Notes: generated from the sequence alone by a model not told the origin. A stretch of 64,000 nt of DNA from Lacticaseibacillus casei DSM 20011 = JCM 1134 = ATCC 393 (GCF_000829055.1 NZ_AP012544.1:1-64000); one strand, 5' to 3'; positions 38,027-47,961 are shown, counted from the first letter of the stretch. Numbers and translations: made by a program.

Positions 38027-38334
38027 TGAGCGTGAGCCAGCGCGGGTATAAGCCGGAGTGTAAGTGGCCTTGGGCGTGATGGCGGTCTTTGCCATTGCGA
38101 CCAAGGTCCTTACATGCAGGTTTCTGCGCTGGCGAGCGCGTTAAAGTGAGCGTGAGCCAGCCCGGTTAGAAACCGGAGTGTAAGTGGCCTCAGGCGTGAT
38201 GGCCCGGTCTTAGGCCATTGCGACCAAGGTCCTTACACGCAGACCCCTGCGCCGGGGAACGCGTTATGGTTGAGCGTGAGCCAGCGCCTTTTACGGGTAA
38301 GCTCTTGCGCCAAATGCTCCGGAGCGCATATGGT
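38027..38334 (-). repeat. Palindromic element family A, array of two full copies and a partial one
   Basis: Full copies at about 38027-38144 and 38148-38266, partial at about 38271-38334, all read on the minus strand like dapA. It fills the gap between the deacetylase and dapA genes, so it would be transcribed within the operon. Confidence 0.85.
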
Positions 38335-38384
38335 GAAAGTCGTCTCGGCGCATCAATCATGAGTCAATATCGATAGCTACTAAT

Positions 38385-39536
38385 TCAATTATTTTCCGCC
38401 ATTCGATGTTCCAGAAAATGCACAACCGCCGTTACCCCTGGTGCTAACGCAGCTTCGTCTGGTGAAAAGTCGGCGGCATGTAGTTGGGAATCCGGATCGT
38501 TAACGCCTAGCCAGAACATGGTGCCGGGAATTTTATTCAATAGATAGCCGAAATCTTCCCCGGTCATCACAGGTCCGGTGGGCGCAAACGTGACAGTTGG
38601 ATCGGACTGCATGTATTGGATGAAATCTTTGGTCAGCTGCGGGTTATTTTCGACCGGATAATAGCCGCCTTGATTCAAATCGACATTGACGGCGCAGTTG
38701 AAGCTGGCGGCGATTCCCCGGCCGATATCGCGGATACGTTGCTGTAAGAAATCGATTTGTTTCTGAGTGAACCCGCGTAAAGTACCTTCCAAGTGGGCGC
38801 GTCCGGCAATCACATTGCGAATCGTCCCGGCGCGCATCAGGCCAAACGTGATGACCGCGCTGTCGGTGGGGCTGACGTTACGAGCAACGACGGTTTGAAT
38901 CTGGTTGATAAAACTGGCAGCGGCTACGATCATATCGTTGGCATTTTGCGGCAAGGCTGCGTGGCCACTTTTCCCGATGAGATCGACATTGATTTCAGTT
39001 GTCCCGGCAAAAAGGGTGCCAAGCCGCGTGCTGATGGTACCAGCCGTCAAGTCGGGGCGATCATGCAGCCCATAAAACTCATCGATGTGCCAATCGCTGG
39101 TGAAAGTGCCCATGTCGTAGGCCAATTTGCCGCCGTTTTTGCTTTCTTCAGCCGGTTGGAAGAAGAAAATCAAATTATCTTTTGGCTGATGGTGGGCGAA
39201 ATAATCCATAATTCCTAGCGCAACTGTCATGTGGATGTCATGGCCGCAAGCATGGGCGATGCCGGAATGCTGCGAGCTAAACGGTAAGCCGGTTTGTTCC
39301 GTCACCGGCAAGGCGTCAATGTCGGTCCGGTAGCCGATGGTTCGTTGCGGGTTTTGCCCGTGAACTTTGACTAGTAAGGCAGTCGGTAATTTAGGCAGTG
39401 TCCGAATGGTGAGGTGGGTTTGCGGAAAACTTTGCACCGTTTTAAGTAGGAAGGCATGCGTCTCTTTTTCCTGCAAGGCTAGCTCGGGGATTTGATGGAG
39501 CTGGCGGCGAATGGCAATCAATTCAGCTTCCTTCAT
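38385..39536 (-). CDS. N-acetyldiaminopimelate deacetylase (M20 family)
   Basis: 383-residue M20D metallopeptidase-type amidohydrolase. It has metal-site segments GYRTDIDALPVTE and ACGHDIHMT, catalytic Glu in QPAEESKNGG and C-terminal TGEDFGYLL. Related to hippurate hydrolases, but its place between dapH and dapA indicates removal of the acetyl group from N-acetyl-LL-DAP. The aminotransferase (PatA type) that would make its substrate is not in the cluster. Confidence 0.9.
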   Translation of the reverse strand: MKEAELIAIRRQLHQIPELALQEKETHAFLLKTVQSFPQTHLTIRTLPKLPTALLVKVHGQNPQRTIGYRTDIDALPVTEQTGLPFSSQHSGIAHACGHDIHMTVALGIMDYFAHHQPKDNLIFFFQPAEESKNGGKLAYDMGTFTSDWHIDEFYGLHDRPDLTAGTISTRLGTLFAGTTEINVDLIGKSGHAALPQNANDMIVAAASFINQIQTVVARNVSPTDSAVITFGLMRAGTIRNVIAGRAHLEGTLRGFTQKQIDFLQQRIRDIGRGIAASFNCAVNVDLNQGGYYPVENNPQLTKDFIQYMQSDPTVTFAPTGPVMTGEDFGYLLNKIPGTMFWLGVNDPDSQLHAADFSPDEAALAPGVTAVVHFLEHRMAENN

Positions 39537-39542
39537 TAGAAG

Positions 39543-40247
39543 TCACAGCTTTCTGAGTTCGTCGAGCAGGACGGTTTTGGCTTCGGTTTGATCGTTAACC
39601 TGCTTGATGACTTTGGCGGGAACGCCGGCGACCACCGTGTGTGCCGGCACATCGTTAATGACGACAGCTCCGGCGGCAATGACCGCACCTTCGCCGACCG
39701 ACACGCCTTCAAGAACCACCGCATTGGCGCCGATCATGACGTGATCACCGATTGTGACAGGCTTCGCTGACGGCGGTTCCACCACGCCGGCCAAAACGGT
39801 ACCGGCACCAATGTGGCAATGCTTGCCGACAATCGCCCGACCGCCCAGAACCGCACCCATGTCGATCATGGTGCCATCACCGATTTCAGCGCCGATATTA
39901 ATGATGGCACCCATCATGATCACTGCATTGTTGCCGATCAGAACCTGGTCACGGATGATCGCACCGGGTTCAATCCGGGCATTTTCCGCTTTGATATCCA
40001 GCAAAGGAACGCCGGTGTTACGGCCCGCGGTTTCGACATAGTAATCGTCAAGCTTGGCCTTTTTCAGGATTGGCTGAATAACCGCCCAATCGCCGATGAC
40101 CGTTCCGGTGTGTTCCCCAACGAATGCGTGAACACTTTTTGGAAAATGCAAATCAGCTAACTCGCCTTTGAGATAGACCTTAACGGGTGTTGTTTTCTGA
40201 CTGTTGGCAATGGTTGAAATGATCTTTTGGGTGTCTAATTGTGCCAT
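39543..40247 (-). CDS. dapH: Tetrahydrodipicolinate N-acetyltransferase
   Basis: 234 residues. An N-terminal helical domain (about 1-80) is followed by many hexapeptide repeats of the left-handed beta-helix ([20 protein letters not shown] and onward). It acetylates tetrahydrodipicolinate with acetyl-CoA, defining the acetylase branch. Also annotated dapD in some genomes. Six bases separate it from the deacetylase gene. RBS AGGAGG. Confidence 0.94.
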   Translation of the reverse strand: MAQLDTQKIISTIANSQKTTPVKVYLKGELADLHFPKSVHAFVGEHTGTVIGDWAVIQPILKKAKLDDYYVETAGRNTGVPLLDIKAENARIEPGAIIRDQVLIGNNAVIMMGAIINIGAEIGDGTMIDMGAVLGGRAIVGKHCHIGAGTVLAGVVEPPSAKPVTIGDHVMIGANAVVLEGVSVGEGAVIAAGAVVINDVPAHTVVAGVPAKVIKQVNDQTEAKTVLLDELRKL

Positions 40248-40256
40248 GATGGCCTC

Positions 40257-41606
40257 CTATTTGGTTGCGGTAGTAGCGTTGTTGGCGGTGGTTGCGGGTG
40301 TTGACGAGCTCGGTGCGGCGTAGTGGTGATCGTGCTGAATCAAGTCGGCGTAATTTTCGCGCGTGACGACCAGCTGGGCCTGGCCATTTTCAACGAAAAC
40401 GACGGCCGGCCGCGGGTTGCGGTTGTAGTTGGATGCCATGGAGTAGCCATAAGCGCCGGTGTCGAAAACGGCAACCACATCACCTGGCTGGGTGGCGGGC
40501 AATGGGGCGTCGTCGATTAAAATATCCCCGGATTCGCAGTACTTGCCGACGAGATGGACATGCTCGGTTGGCTTTGCGGTCGGGTGATCGGCAACCACCG
40601 CAGTGTATTGCGCCTGATAAAGGGCAGGCCGAATGTTGTCGTCCATGCCGCCGTCAACTGCAACATATGGCCGCAACCCAGGCACGTCTTTGCGGCTGCC
40701 GACCGTGTAAAGACTGTAGCCGGCGGGGCCGACAATCGACCGCCCGGGTTCAATCCAGACTGCCGGAAGCGGCCAATCAAGCTGGCTGCTTTGCGTCTTG
40801 AGGGTGCTCAGAATGGCTTTGACAAACGCTTCTGGCGGCAACGGATCATCCTGGCTGGTGTAAGCAATCCCGAAACCACCGCCAACATTGAGCACTTGCG
40901 GGGTGAAACCGAATTGCCGGTGCCAATTATCAAGGACAGCCAGCAGCTTTTGGGTGACGGCTTCAAATCCGGCCACTTCAAAAATCTGCGAGCCGATATG
41001 GGCGTGGATGCCGAGCAGGTTCAGATGTTCGTCGGCTAAAATCCGCTTGGCTGCTTCATCTGCCTGCCCGCTTTCAATATCAAAGCCGAATTTACTGTCA
41101 GTTTGGCCGGTTTGATCATAAGCATGGGTGTGGGCGCTAATTCCGGGAGCGACCCGAATCAAAACATCTTGTTGGCCAACTGCTGCTTTCAAGAGCTCAT
41201 CAAGCAGATCCAATTCGTGAAAATTGTCCACAATGATCGTGCCGACGCCAGCATCCAATGCTTGTTGCAGTTCAGCTTTGCTTTTGTTATTGCCATGAAA
41301 GCTGACTTTTGCCATGGGAAAATCGGCGGCTTGAGCCGTGTATAATTCGCCGCCGGAAACCACATCGACATGAATGTTTTCAGCCTTGGCGACATCGTAC
41401 ATCGCAATGGTCGCAAACGCTTTGGAAGCATAACTGACAGCATAACGGACGTTGGCAGTCTCAAATACTTGTTTAAACGCGCGAATCTGGTGGCGAATCG
41501 CTCCGACATCATACACGTAAAGCGGTGTTTGAAACGTGTGCGCCAGCTGGCTGGCCGCGACCCCGCCGATGGTTAATTGACCTTCTTGGTTTGTAGCAAA
41601 ATTCAT
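40257..41606 (-). CDS. lysA: Diaminopimelate decarboxylase
   Basis: PLP enzyme converting meso-DAP to lysine. 449 residues. Alanine-racemase-like barrel with PLP-Lys in RYAVSYASKAF, HIGSQIFE, EPGRSIVG and the partner Cys in GKYCESGD. The C-terminal 20 residues are an unusual low-complexity Ser/Thr/Ala tail. Start ATG 41606. The ATG at 41615 sits on the AAGGAGG ribosome binding site. First gene of the operon behind a lysine riboswitch and terminator. Confidence 0.95.
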   Translation of the reverse strand: MNFATNQEGQLTIGGVAASQLAHTFQTPLYVYDVGAIRHQIRAFKQVFETANVRYAVSYASKAFATIAMYDVAKAENIHVDVVSGGELYTAQAADFPMAKVSFHGNNKSKAELQQALDAGVGTIIVDNFHELDLLDELLKAAVGQQDVLIRVAPGISAHTHAYDQTGQTDSKFGFDIESGQADEAAKRILADEHLNLLGIHAHIGSQIFEVAGFEAVTQKLLAVLDNWHRQFGFTPQVLNVGGGFGIAYTSQDDPLPPEAFVKAILSTLKTQSSQLDWPLPAVWIEPGRSIVGPAGYSLYTVGSRKDVPGLRPYVAVDGGMDDNIRPALYQAQYTAVVADHPTAKPTEHVHLVGKYCESGDILIDDAPLPATQPGDVVAVFDTGAYGYSMASNYNRNPRPAVVFVENGQAQLVVTRENYADLIQHDHHYAAPSSSTPATTANNATTATK

Positions 41607-41621
41607 AACGTGCATCCTCCT

Positions 41622-41664
41622 TGAGCGTGGACTGGGCCGGTTTCTGGCCCAGTGAACGCGTTAC
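41622..41664 (-). repeat. Mini form of palindromic element family A in the lysA leader
   Basis: Only the outer arms of the family remain (TAACGCGTTCACT and CCACGCTCA on the minus strand), around a perfect ACTGGGCC / GGCCCAGT hairpin. It lies between the riboswitch terminator and the lysA ribosome binding site, ending 15 nt before the ATG. Confidence 0.75.
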
Positions 41665-41679
41665 GGCAGGGCGACGGCA

Positions 41680-41728
41680 AACGAAAAGGGATCCTTTTGT
41701 TTGGCCACGCGTCAAACAAAAAGATCCC
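41680..41728 (-). terminator. Riboswitch-controlled terminator of the lysA operon
   Basis: On the minus strand GGGATCTTTTTGTTTG pairs with CAAACAAAAGGATCCC, followed by TTTTCGTTT. It lies about 75 nt before lysA. Confidence 0.88.
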
Positions 41729-41734
41729 AACTTG

Positions 41735-41935
41735 CAATCTACTTGAATGATAGCGCCCCGCTTAGGTTTCTAAGCGACAGTACAGGATTTATTCAACCCT
41801 GGCCCAACAGGCTTGCCGATCCCGGCGCCCCCATTTCGGCAACCGCCCCTTTCACCAAACGTCACCGCGAAGGATCTCGCTCGATTCGGATACTCATGTT
41901 GGTTGCAACCTCTATCTGTTTATCACCAGACTATA
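41735..41935 (-). promoter_or_regulatory. Lysine riboswitch (L-box) of the lysA-dapH-deacetylase-dapA-dapB operon
   Basis: Minus-strand landmarks in order: AGATAGAGGTTGCAACC, ATGAGTA, GTGAAAGGGGCGG with GCCGAAAT, CTGTACTGTCGCT, and AAGCGGGGCGCTATC. These match the conserved core of the lysine aptamer and are followed by the terminator. Lysine binding would stop transcription. TTATAG upstream (about 41932-41937, minus strand) with TTGACG near 41952-41957 is a possible promoter with short spacing. Confidence 0.88.
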
Positions 41936-41954
41936 ATAAAAAAACGAAGGCGTC

Positions 41955-42264
41955 AAGAGCGTGAACCGGCGCGATTAGAAGTCGGAGTGTAAGCGGCCTT
42001 GGTCGTGATGGCCCGGGCTTAGGCCATTGCGATCAAGGTCCTTACACGCAGACGTCTGCGCCGGTGAACGCGTTTAAGAGAGCAGCAGAGAAAACCAGGG
42101 GGCTCAGGCGTGATGGCGCGGGCTTAGGCCATTGCGATCAAGGTCCTTACACGCAGACGTCTGCGCCGGTGAACGCGTTTAAGAGAGCAGCAGAGAAAAC
42201 CAGGGGGCTCAGGCGTGATGGCGCGGGCTTTTGCCATTGCGTTAAGCCTTTTACACGCAGGCTC
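41955..42264 (-). repeat. Palindromic element family A, full copy plus 105-bp tandem duplication
   Basis: A full copy at about 41955-42075 is followed by tandem units of 105 bp (identical blocks beginning at 42069 and 42174), each containing part of the element and the segment AAGAGAGCAGCAGAGAAAAC. The array ends directly at the -35-like TTGACG of the lysA promoter, in the lysA orientation. Confidence 0.85.
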
Positions 42265-42565
42265 GTTCCCGCGCCAACACACTTTCTGCCAGTCACAACC
42301 TCAATTCCTTCATCACCCGTTTGAGTAAAAAAATTAAAAACAAATTTCAACACTTTGTTTCTATCCAATGCCGCCAAAACATGCCGATTTTCCGCAATCG
42401 CTGGGGGTTGTGTTTCTGGGAGAGTCTGCTAAAGTACAAAATAAAATGACAGAGTTCTCATTTGCAGAAACGAGCTGGCGAAACTCGATTTCATTGGCGC
42501 GACGTCTGTGAGCGAATAGCTGCAAGTTGCTTGCGAAAGAGAACTCATTAGGGAGGCAGTTTATC
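42265..42565 (+). promoter_or_regulatory. lysC leader region
   Basis: No gene supported. GAGTTCTCATTTGC near 42452-42466 can pair with GCGAAAGAGAACTC near 42533-42547, enclosing the leader just before the ribosome binding site GGGAGGCAG. No T-box or lysine-aptamer landmarks were found on this side. Confidence 0.35.
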
Positions 42566-43945
42566 GTGCGGGTCGTAAAGTTTGGCGGGTCATCATTAGC
42601 AAATGGGTCGCAGTTTGCCAAAGTTGTGGCAATCATGAAAGCAAATCCTGCACGGCGGGTGATGGTGACTAGTGCACCTGGTAAACGGCATCCCGGTGAC
42701 GTTAAAGTAACGGACTTATTGATTCAGTATGCCCAGGCGTTCTTGCGCCATGAAAATGCAACTGAAGTCGTTAAGAAAATTGTTGCGCGCTACCAAGCAA
42801 TCGCGGATGATTTCGGGCTTGATCCACAAGTCATGCTGCAAATCAGCGAAGAACTATACCAGTTACCGAAAAAGACATTTACCAATCACGATTATCTCAT
42901 GGCCGGATTCAAGGCCCGCGGGGAAAAGTTGAATGCGTTTCTGATGACTGCCGTTTTGAATCATGAAGGCATTGAAGCCACTTATGGCGAACCAAAAGAC
43001 TTGGGTATTGTGGTGACCGATGATCCGAATGATGCAGAAGTTTCACGTGAAACTTACACGCATTTGGAAACTTTTACCCGACCGCTGGGTGTGCTGGTGG
43101 TACCTGGATTCTATGGGTATACCAGTAAAGGCGCCATTGCCACTTTTTCGCGAGGCGGTTCCGATATCACCGGAGCAATTCTCGCCAACGGTTTTCACGC
43201 AGACTTATATGAAAACTTTACCGATGTTGATGGGGTCGCTGCAGCTGATCCGCGGGTGGTGGCAAATCCACAGATGATTCAGGAAATGACTTATCGGGAA
43301 ATGCGGGAGCTATCATACGGTGGATTTGGCGTTTTTCATGATGAAGCGATTTTGCCAGCCATTGCGGGACAGATTCCCATTAATTTGAAGAACACCAATC
43401 ATCCCGATGCTCCCGGAACCATGATCGTTCCCGAACAGCATTTTGTCCCGAAGCACGCCATTACCGGCATCGTGAGTTCGCAACATTTTGGCGCCATTTA
43501 CCTGCATCGTTACCTGTTGAATAAGGAAGTCGGGTTCACATTGAAGTTGCTGCAGGTTTTGGAACGGCACGGCATCAGCTATGAGCATATGCCAAGTGGG
43601 ATTGACGATCTGACGATTATTCTGGATGATCGGCAGCTGAATGAGGCCAAGCGGAAGGCTGTGTGCGACGAGATCCAAGCGGCGGTCCATCCCGATGTTT
43701 TGAAGTGGATCGATGATTACGCGATTATCATGGTTGTCGGCGAAGGGATGGCGCAGCGAACCGGCTTGATTCAGACGATTTTGCAGCCGCTAGCGAGTGC
43801 CGGCGTTCACGTGTCGATGATCAACGAAGGCGCCTCGCAGATTTCACTGATGCTGGGCACCTCGCGAGAGTCAGCCAATCGCGCGGTCAAGGCAATTTAC
43901 AACGCCTTTTTCATTCCGATTAATCAGCGTCTGGAGGTGCACTAA
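42566..43945 (+). CDS. lysC: Aspartokinase
   Basis: Phosphorylates aspartate, the entry to lysine/DAP, threonine and methionine synthesis. 459 residues with the N-terminal VVKFGGSSLA, GRGGSDITGA-like nucleotide segment (SRGGSDITGAILA) and two C-terminal ACT domains (about 320-459) for feedback control. GTG 42566 follows GGGAGG. The upstream TTG at 42527 has none. It is divergent from lysA, and dapF starts right after its stop. Confidence 0.95.
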   Translation: MRVVKFGGSSLANGSQFAKVVAIMKANPARRVMVTSAPGKRHPGDVKVTDLLIQYAQAFLRHENATEVVKKIVARYQAIADDFGLDPQVMLQISEELYQLPKKTFTNHDYLMAGFKARGEKLNAFLMTAVLNHEGIEATYGEPKDLGIVVTDDPNDAEVSRETYTHLETFTRPLGVLVVPGFYGYTSKGAIATFSRGGSDITGAILANGFHADLYENFTDVDGVAAADPRVVANPQMIQEMTYREMRELSYGGFGVFHDEAILPAIAGQIPINLKNTNHPDAPGTMIVPEQHFVPKHAITGIVSSQHFGAIYLHRYLLNKEVGFTLKLLQVLERHGISYEHMPSGIDDLTIILDDRQLNEAKRKAVCDEIQAAVHPDVLKWIDDYAIIMVVGEGMAQRTGLIQTILQPLASAGVHVSMINEGASQISLMLGTSRESANRAVKAIYNAFFIPINQRLEVH

Positions 43946-43946
43946 C

Positions 43947-44954
43947 ATGGTGACATTGCAAAAAGTTCACGGTTCTGAGAATAGTTTCTTTTTATTGGAT
44001 GAAACGCAACTGACCCAGCCGTTGACGAAGACGCAGCTGGCGACATTGACGCAACGGCTAACCGACAGTCAGACGGGTTTGCTAGGCGGTTCGGACGGCG
44101 TTTTGGCGATTACGGACGCACCTGGAACAGCGGGCAAAATGACCGTCGTTAATACGGATGGCAGTTTTGCCAAGCTTTGTGGCAACGGGCTGCGGACGGT
44201 GGCGCGATATTTAAGTGAAAAAACCGGCCAAACATCATTCCGCGTCCACACTGACTTTGCGGGTTTGGCGGTCGCCAAGCAGAAGCCATTAGCAGCCGGG
44301 GTACCGGCGTATTCGGTTGAAATTTCACCGGTTAGTTTTGCGCCAGAAGCTTTACCGTTTGCTAATTTAGGCACGGATCGCATTGTTGACACCGTTTTGC
44401 CGGCCATTCATCCGCATCTGAAGTTCACCGCGGTCGCCGTGCCCAATCCGCACTTGATTGCGTTTGTGTCCAAAGACGAGTTGGCTGGTCCGGATCTTGA
44501 ACGGATTGGCAAGCAATTGAACGGGGAAAATCCTTATTTTCCGGAAGGGGTTAACGTCACATTTGCCGAAATCTTAGGGCAGGATACGCTGTTTGCCCGG
44601 ACCTATGAGCGTGGCGTCGGGTTTACCAATGCTTGCGGTACCGGCATGTCAGCAACGACCCTGGCGTTTATTTTGACCCACCCCAACCAAGCAGCGTTGG
44701 ATCGCGTCAATACCGTGTATAATCCAGGAGGCATGGTCAAAACGGTGGTTCATCGCGATCACGACCATTATTGGATTGAATTAATCGGCAATGCGACGGT
44801 CACCGCCACGATCACATTGCCAGAAGCAGCATTGATCGGCGGCGATTTGCAGCAGGCGGTTATCAAGCAGACGAGCGAGCAGGCGGCTTATGAGCGGTTT
44901 GTTGCCGCATTACCGCATCGCGCATTGGCTGACACATTGACAGAAGGAGTCTGA
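43947..44954 (+). CDS. dapF: Diaminopimelate epimerase
   Basis: Converts LL-DAP to meso-DAP by two-base chemistry without cofactor. 335 residues, somewhat longer than usual owing to a C-terminal extension. Catalytic Cys pair: Cys78 in KLCGNGLRT and Cys230 in NACGTGMS. It starts 1 bp after the lysC stop codon. asd follows in three bases. Confidence 0.95.
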   Translation: MVTLQKVHGSENSFFLLDETQLTQPLTKTQLATLTQRLTDSQTGLLGGSDGVLAITDAPGTAGKMTVVNTDGSFAKLCGNGLRTVARYLSEKTGQTSFRVHTDFAGLAVAKQKPLAAGVPAYSVEISPVSFAPEALPFANLGTDRIVDTVLPAIHPHLKFTAVAVPNPHLIAFVSKDELAGPDLERIGKQLNGENPYFPEGVNVTFAEILGQDTLFARTYERGVGFTNACGTGMSATTLAFILTHPNQAALDRVNTVYNPGGMVKTVVHRDHDHYWIELIGNATVTATITLPEAALIGGDLQQAVIKQTSEQAAYERFVAALPHRALADTLTEGV

Positions 44955-44957
44955 AAA

Positions 44958-46016
44958 ATGAGTGGTTATCACGTAGCAGTTGTGGGTGCAACCGGAGCCG
45001 TTGGAACCCGGATGTTGAAAATGGTCGCAGAGAGCAAATTACCGATCGCATCGGTTCTGGCACTTGCCAGCAAGCATTCAGAAGGCAAAAAGGTACCGTT
45101 TCGCGATGGGACATTAACCGTTCACGAGACAACCGATGATTCATTTAAAGGGATTGACATTGCGCTGTTTTCCGCTGGCGGGTCGGTTTCCAAACGGTTT
45201 GCCCCGGCAGCCGTTAAAGCCGGCGCCGTGGTGGTCGATAATACCAGCACCTTTCGGATGGAACCGGACATTCCATTGGTTGTGCCAGAAGTAAATCCCG
45301 AGGCGCTGCGCCATCATCAAGGTATCATCGCCAACCCTAATTGTTCAACGATTCAGATGGTCACAGCGCTGGAGCCAATTCGTAAAGCATTTGGTTTGAA
45401 ACAGGTTGTCGTTTCGACTTATCAGGCAGTTTCCGGTGCCGGACAGTCGGCCATGAATGAATTGTTTGATGAAACCCAGGCAGCATTGGATGACAAACCG
45501 CTGGAGCCGAAAATTCTACCGACTGCCGGCGATAAGAAGCACTATCCGATCGCCTTCAACGCCTTGCCGCAGATTGACGTTTTCGAACCAGACGGCTACA
45601 GTCATGAAGAATGGAAAATGATTCACGAAACCAAGAAAATCATGGCCGGCGATATGAACAGCGATGCGATTAAAGTCACTGCCACCTGCGTCCGCATTCC
45701 GGTTCCCATCGCCCACTCAGAAGAAGTTTACTTCGAAGTGGAAGATAGCAATGCTACCGCTGACGCCATTCGCGCGAAGTTAGCAGAAGCACCCGGCGTG
45801 GTTGTTCAAGACGATCCGAGCCAACAACTCTATCCGCAAGCCAGAAACGCCGTTGGCAGCAAGGAAGTCTTTGTCGGCCGCATTCGCGCCGATGCAGAAA
45901 ATCCGCGCTTCTTCCACATGTGGGATGTTTCCGATAATCTTCTCAAGGGTGCCGCATGGAATTCCATGCAGATTGCGGAGACCATGGATGCCATGGGCTT
46001 GATTCAGCCGAAGTGA
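44958..46016 (+). CDS. asd: Aspartate-semialdehyde dehydrogenase
   Basis: Reduces aspartyl phosphate to the semialdehyde used by DapA. 352 residues. [11 protein letters not shown] binds NADP, the catalytic Cys129 is in NPNCSTIQ, and the later His lies in [11 protein letters not shown] context. Third gene of lysC-dapF-asd, closed by a terminator. Confidence 0.96.
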   Translation: MSGYHVAVVGATGAVGTRMLKMVAESKLPIASVLALASKHSEGKKVPFRDGTLTVHETTDDSFKGIDIALFSAGGSVSKRFAPAAVKAGAVVVDNTSTFRMEPDIPLVVPEVNPEALRHHQGIIANPNCSTIQMVTALEPIRKAFGLKQVVVSTYQAVSGAGQSAMNELFDETQAALDDKPLEPKILPTAGDKKHYPIAFNALPQIDVFEPDGYSHEEWKMIHETKKIMAGDMNSDAIKVTATCVRIPVPIAHSEEVYFEVEDSNATADAIRAKLAEAPGVVVQDDPSQQLYPQARNAVGSKEVFVGRIRADAENPRFFHMWDVSDNLLKGAAWNSMQIAETMDAMGLIQPK

Positions 46017-46030
46017 ATAGGATGTTAGGG

Positions 46031-46080
46031 CCGATACCATGTTTAGTCGCTTTTGGGCGGCGGGTGGTGTCGGTTTTTTA
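46031..46080 (+). terminator. Terminator after lysC-dapF-asd
   Basis: CCGATACCA pairs with TGGTGTCGG (one G-U), followed by T6. Confidence 0.88.
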
Positions 46081-46190
46081 TATGCAGAATAATTAACGTT
46101 ATAGGGAGATATACGAAATTAATTTCAAAAAGAAAGTATTAAAGCATGCAAAAATTGCTACCGTGTCTATTAAAAAGTCGTATAATACTT

Positions 46191-47755
46191 AGTGGCTGTT
46201 GAACTAGGCCACCATATCTTCGACCCTTGTAGTAAATTTATAGCGAATTTGATAGGCCTCACCCTCGAATTTAGCCAAAATTAAAATTGGTATAGCAAAT
46301 ACCCTTAACAGGGTCAGCACATTGCTCAAGACGATGGCCGCGTCAATCTTGACGGCCAGTGATTCAGCTGTCCGAGTGTTCACCAAGTCAAGCCCCAGCG
46401 TGCCCTTCATAAAAGCAAACCGGCGTTCAATGGTACCTCTTCGATTCTCGGCATCAGTATCCTCACGCCGGTTTGCTGCATCAACGTGTTTTGGATGCCG
46501 GCCAAGCTTCGGACCGCAGATTCGGATACCCAAATCCTTACACAGCTTTAGGTTCTCCCGATTACGGTACAGCGTATCGGCCAGTACTTCATCCGGATAA
46601 TGTCCATGAAGGTCGTAATAGTGGTCTAAAGTTTCCGCGAAGTCTTGGCCCTCAGAGAATGCGGTGAAATCAAAACGTTCAATGTCGACTACGCCTTCAC
46701 TTAACGAACAGTCAATCTTCGCCCCAAATTCAACTTTAGCATTGGCCTTACCACGTTGAATTGGGCGAATGTACGGCTGTTGGAGACTAACAATTCGGTC
46801 TTCAACGTGGTGAGTCTTGTGGGTATACATGTACCATTGCTGGTCAAATAGAATTCGAATCACGCCTAAGCGAATCGCTTGTTCATCTGGTAGAGTCGCA
46901 CCCTGATCGATGAATTCGTTGATGTACCGCAAATCACGGCGCACATATTGAAGTTGGGCCTTGACCTGTTTATGAAAGCCACCACGCTGTTGCTTTGGAT
47001 GTCGTGAAAATGAGGCCCAGCAATGCTTCGCCTCGCGTTTGTACATGCGTGGGTTTGGCACACCAAGTTGGTGTGCCATATCGATCGCCATCGCCTCAAG
47101 ATTCAGCCTTGCTTGGTTGAGGAGGACGGTGTCTTGAGGATACTTGATTTTGACTGGCACTGCGGTTGCGTCCGTGATGACGGTGTCCACTTTGAATGGG
47201 ACCAACGCTTCGATCTTGGCGCGTACTGTATCATTCATGATATTCGTAATCAGCTCGGAGATATCGGCAATTCGTTTGCGAAAGTGTGCCAGGCTGGAAT
47301 AATTGAACGGCTCAACCGCTTTGTATTCGGACAACCCGATGAAATATTGAAGTGCGGGTGTATCACGAATTGCCGCAACCACCCCACGATCAGTTAAACC
47401 CATCCGTTGTTGGATCAGGATTGCCCCATAGAGTAAACGAAATGGTTTTGCCGCACGTCCCGCATTTTTGGTGAACTCCAATTGGTATGCCTCATCGAGA
47501 GCTTTCCAGGGCATGACCTCCGCCAACTGGACCCACTCATTGTTAGAGCTAAGTGGGGTACTTAAACCGGCACCAAAGGATTCAAATGACAATTGAAGCG
47601 GGCTGTGACGATAGACCATACGATAACCTCCGAGTAGGTTCCCAAAAAATGCAAGGAAAATGCAGGAAAACAGCTAATTCCAATGGATTTATTATACCGC
47701 AATAATGCATATATTAGCTTAACTGCCTGAATTATAGAATTTTTAAGCAGCCACT
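46191..47755 (-). mobile_element. IS5/IS1182-like insertion sequence
   Basis: 1565 bp. Ends AGTGGCTGTTGAA and TTAAGCAGCCACT are inverted repeats, flanked by a 4-bp target duplication ACTT (46187-46190 and 47756-47759). One intact transposase on the minus strand. It appears complete. Confidence 0.88.
46204..47619 (-). CDS. IS5/IS1182-superfamily DDE transposase
   Basis: 471 residues. An N-terminal DUF772-type region (AAKPFRLLYGAILIQQRMGLTD) is followed by the DDE core: TDATAVPV (Asp), VLADTLYRN (Asp) and RRGTIERRFAFMKGTLGL (Glu). The gene fills the element. Confidence 0.93.
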   Translation of the reverse strand: MVYRHSPLQLSFESFGAGLSTPLSSNNEWVQLAEVMPWKALDEAYQLEFTKNAGRAAKPFRLLYGAILIQQRMGLTDRGVVAAIRDTPALQYFIGLSEYKAVEPFNYSSLAHFRKRIADISELITNIMNDTVRAKIEALVPFKVDTVITDATAVPVKIKYPQDTVLLNQARLNLEAMAIDMAHQLGVPNPRMYKREAKHCWASFSRHPKQQRGGFHKQVKAQLQYVRRDLRYINEFIDQGATLPDEQAIRLGVIRILFDQQWYMYTHKTHHVEDRIVSLQQPYIRPIQRGKANAKVEFGAKIDCSLSEGVVDIERFDFTAFSEGQDFAETLDHYYDLHGHYPDEVLADTLYRNRENLKLCKDLGIRICGPKLGRHPKHVDAANRREDTDAENRRGTIERRFAFMKGTLGLDLVNTRTAESLAVKIDAAIVLSNVLTLLRVFAIPILILAKFEGEAYQIRYKFTTRVEDMVA

Positions 47756-47961
47756 ACTTAGAATAATACTTCTATTATACTTTTATCTATACTTAGCTTG
47801 ACAGGAATCACTTATGTCGGCGATAATCCTTTTAGGAAACAGTTTCTAAATTAACGAAATGCTTGCTACGATTGCCATCCAGATGAGGCAAGACAGCAAT
47901 CATTTACTTTAATATTGTCGACGTTGGTTGCTAAGAACATAGTTGAAGGAGCACACGTTGT

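Noticed and set aside
38027..38334. CRISPR array, considered because of regularly spaced repeats (also at 60585-60949)
   Set aside because: Units are contiguous palindromes of about 120 bp without unique spacers, and no cas genes are present.
42064..42324. Repetitive 86-codon frame between lysA and lysC
   Set aside because: Its internal repetition comes from the 105-bp tandem duplication of family A DNA. No ribosome binding site.
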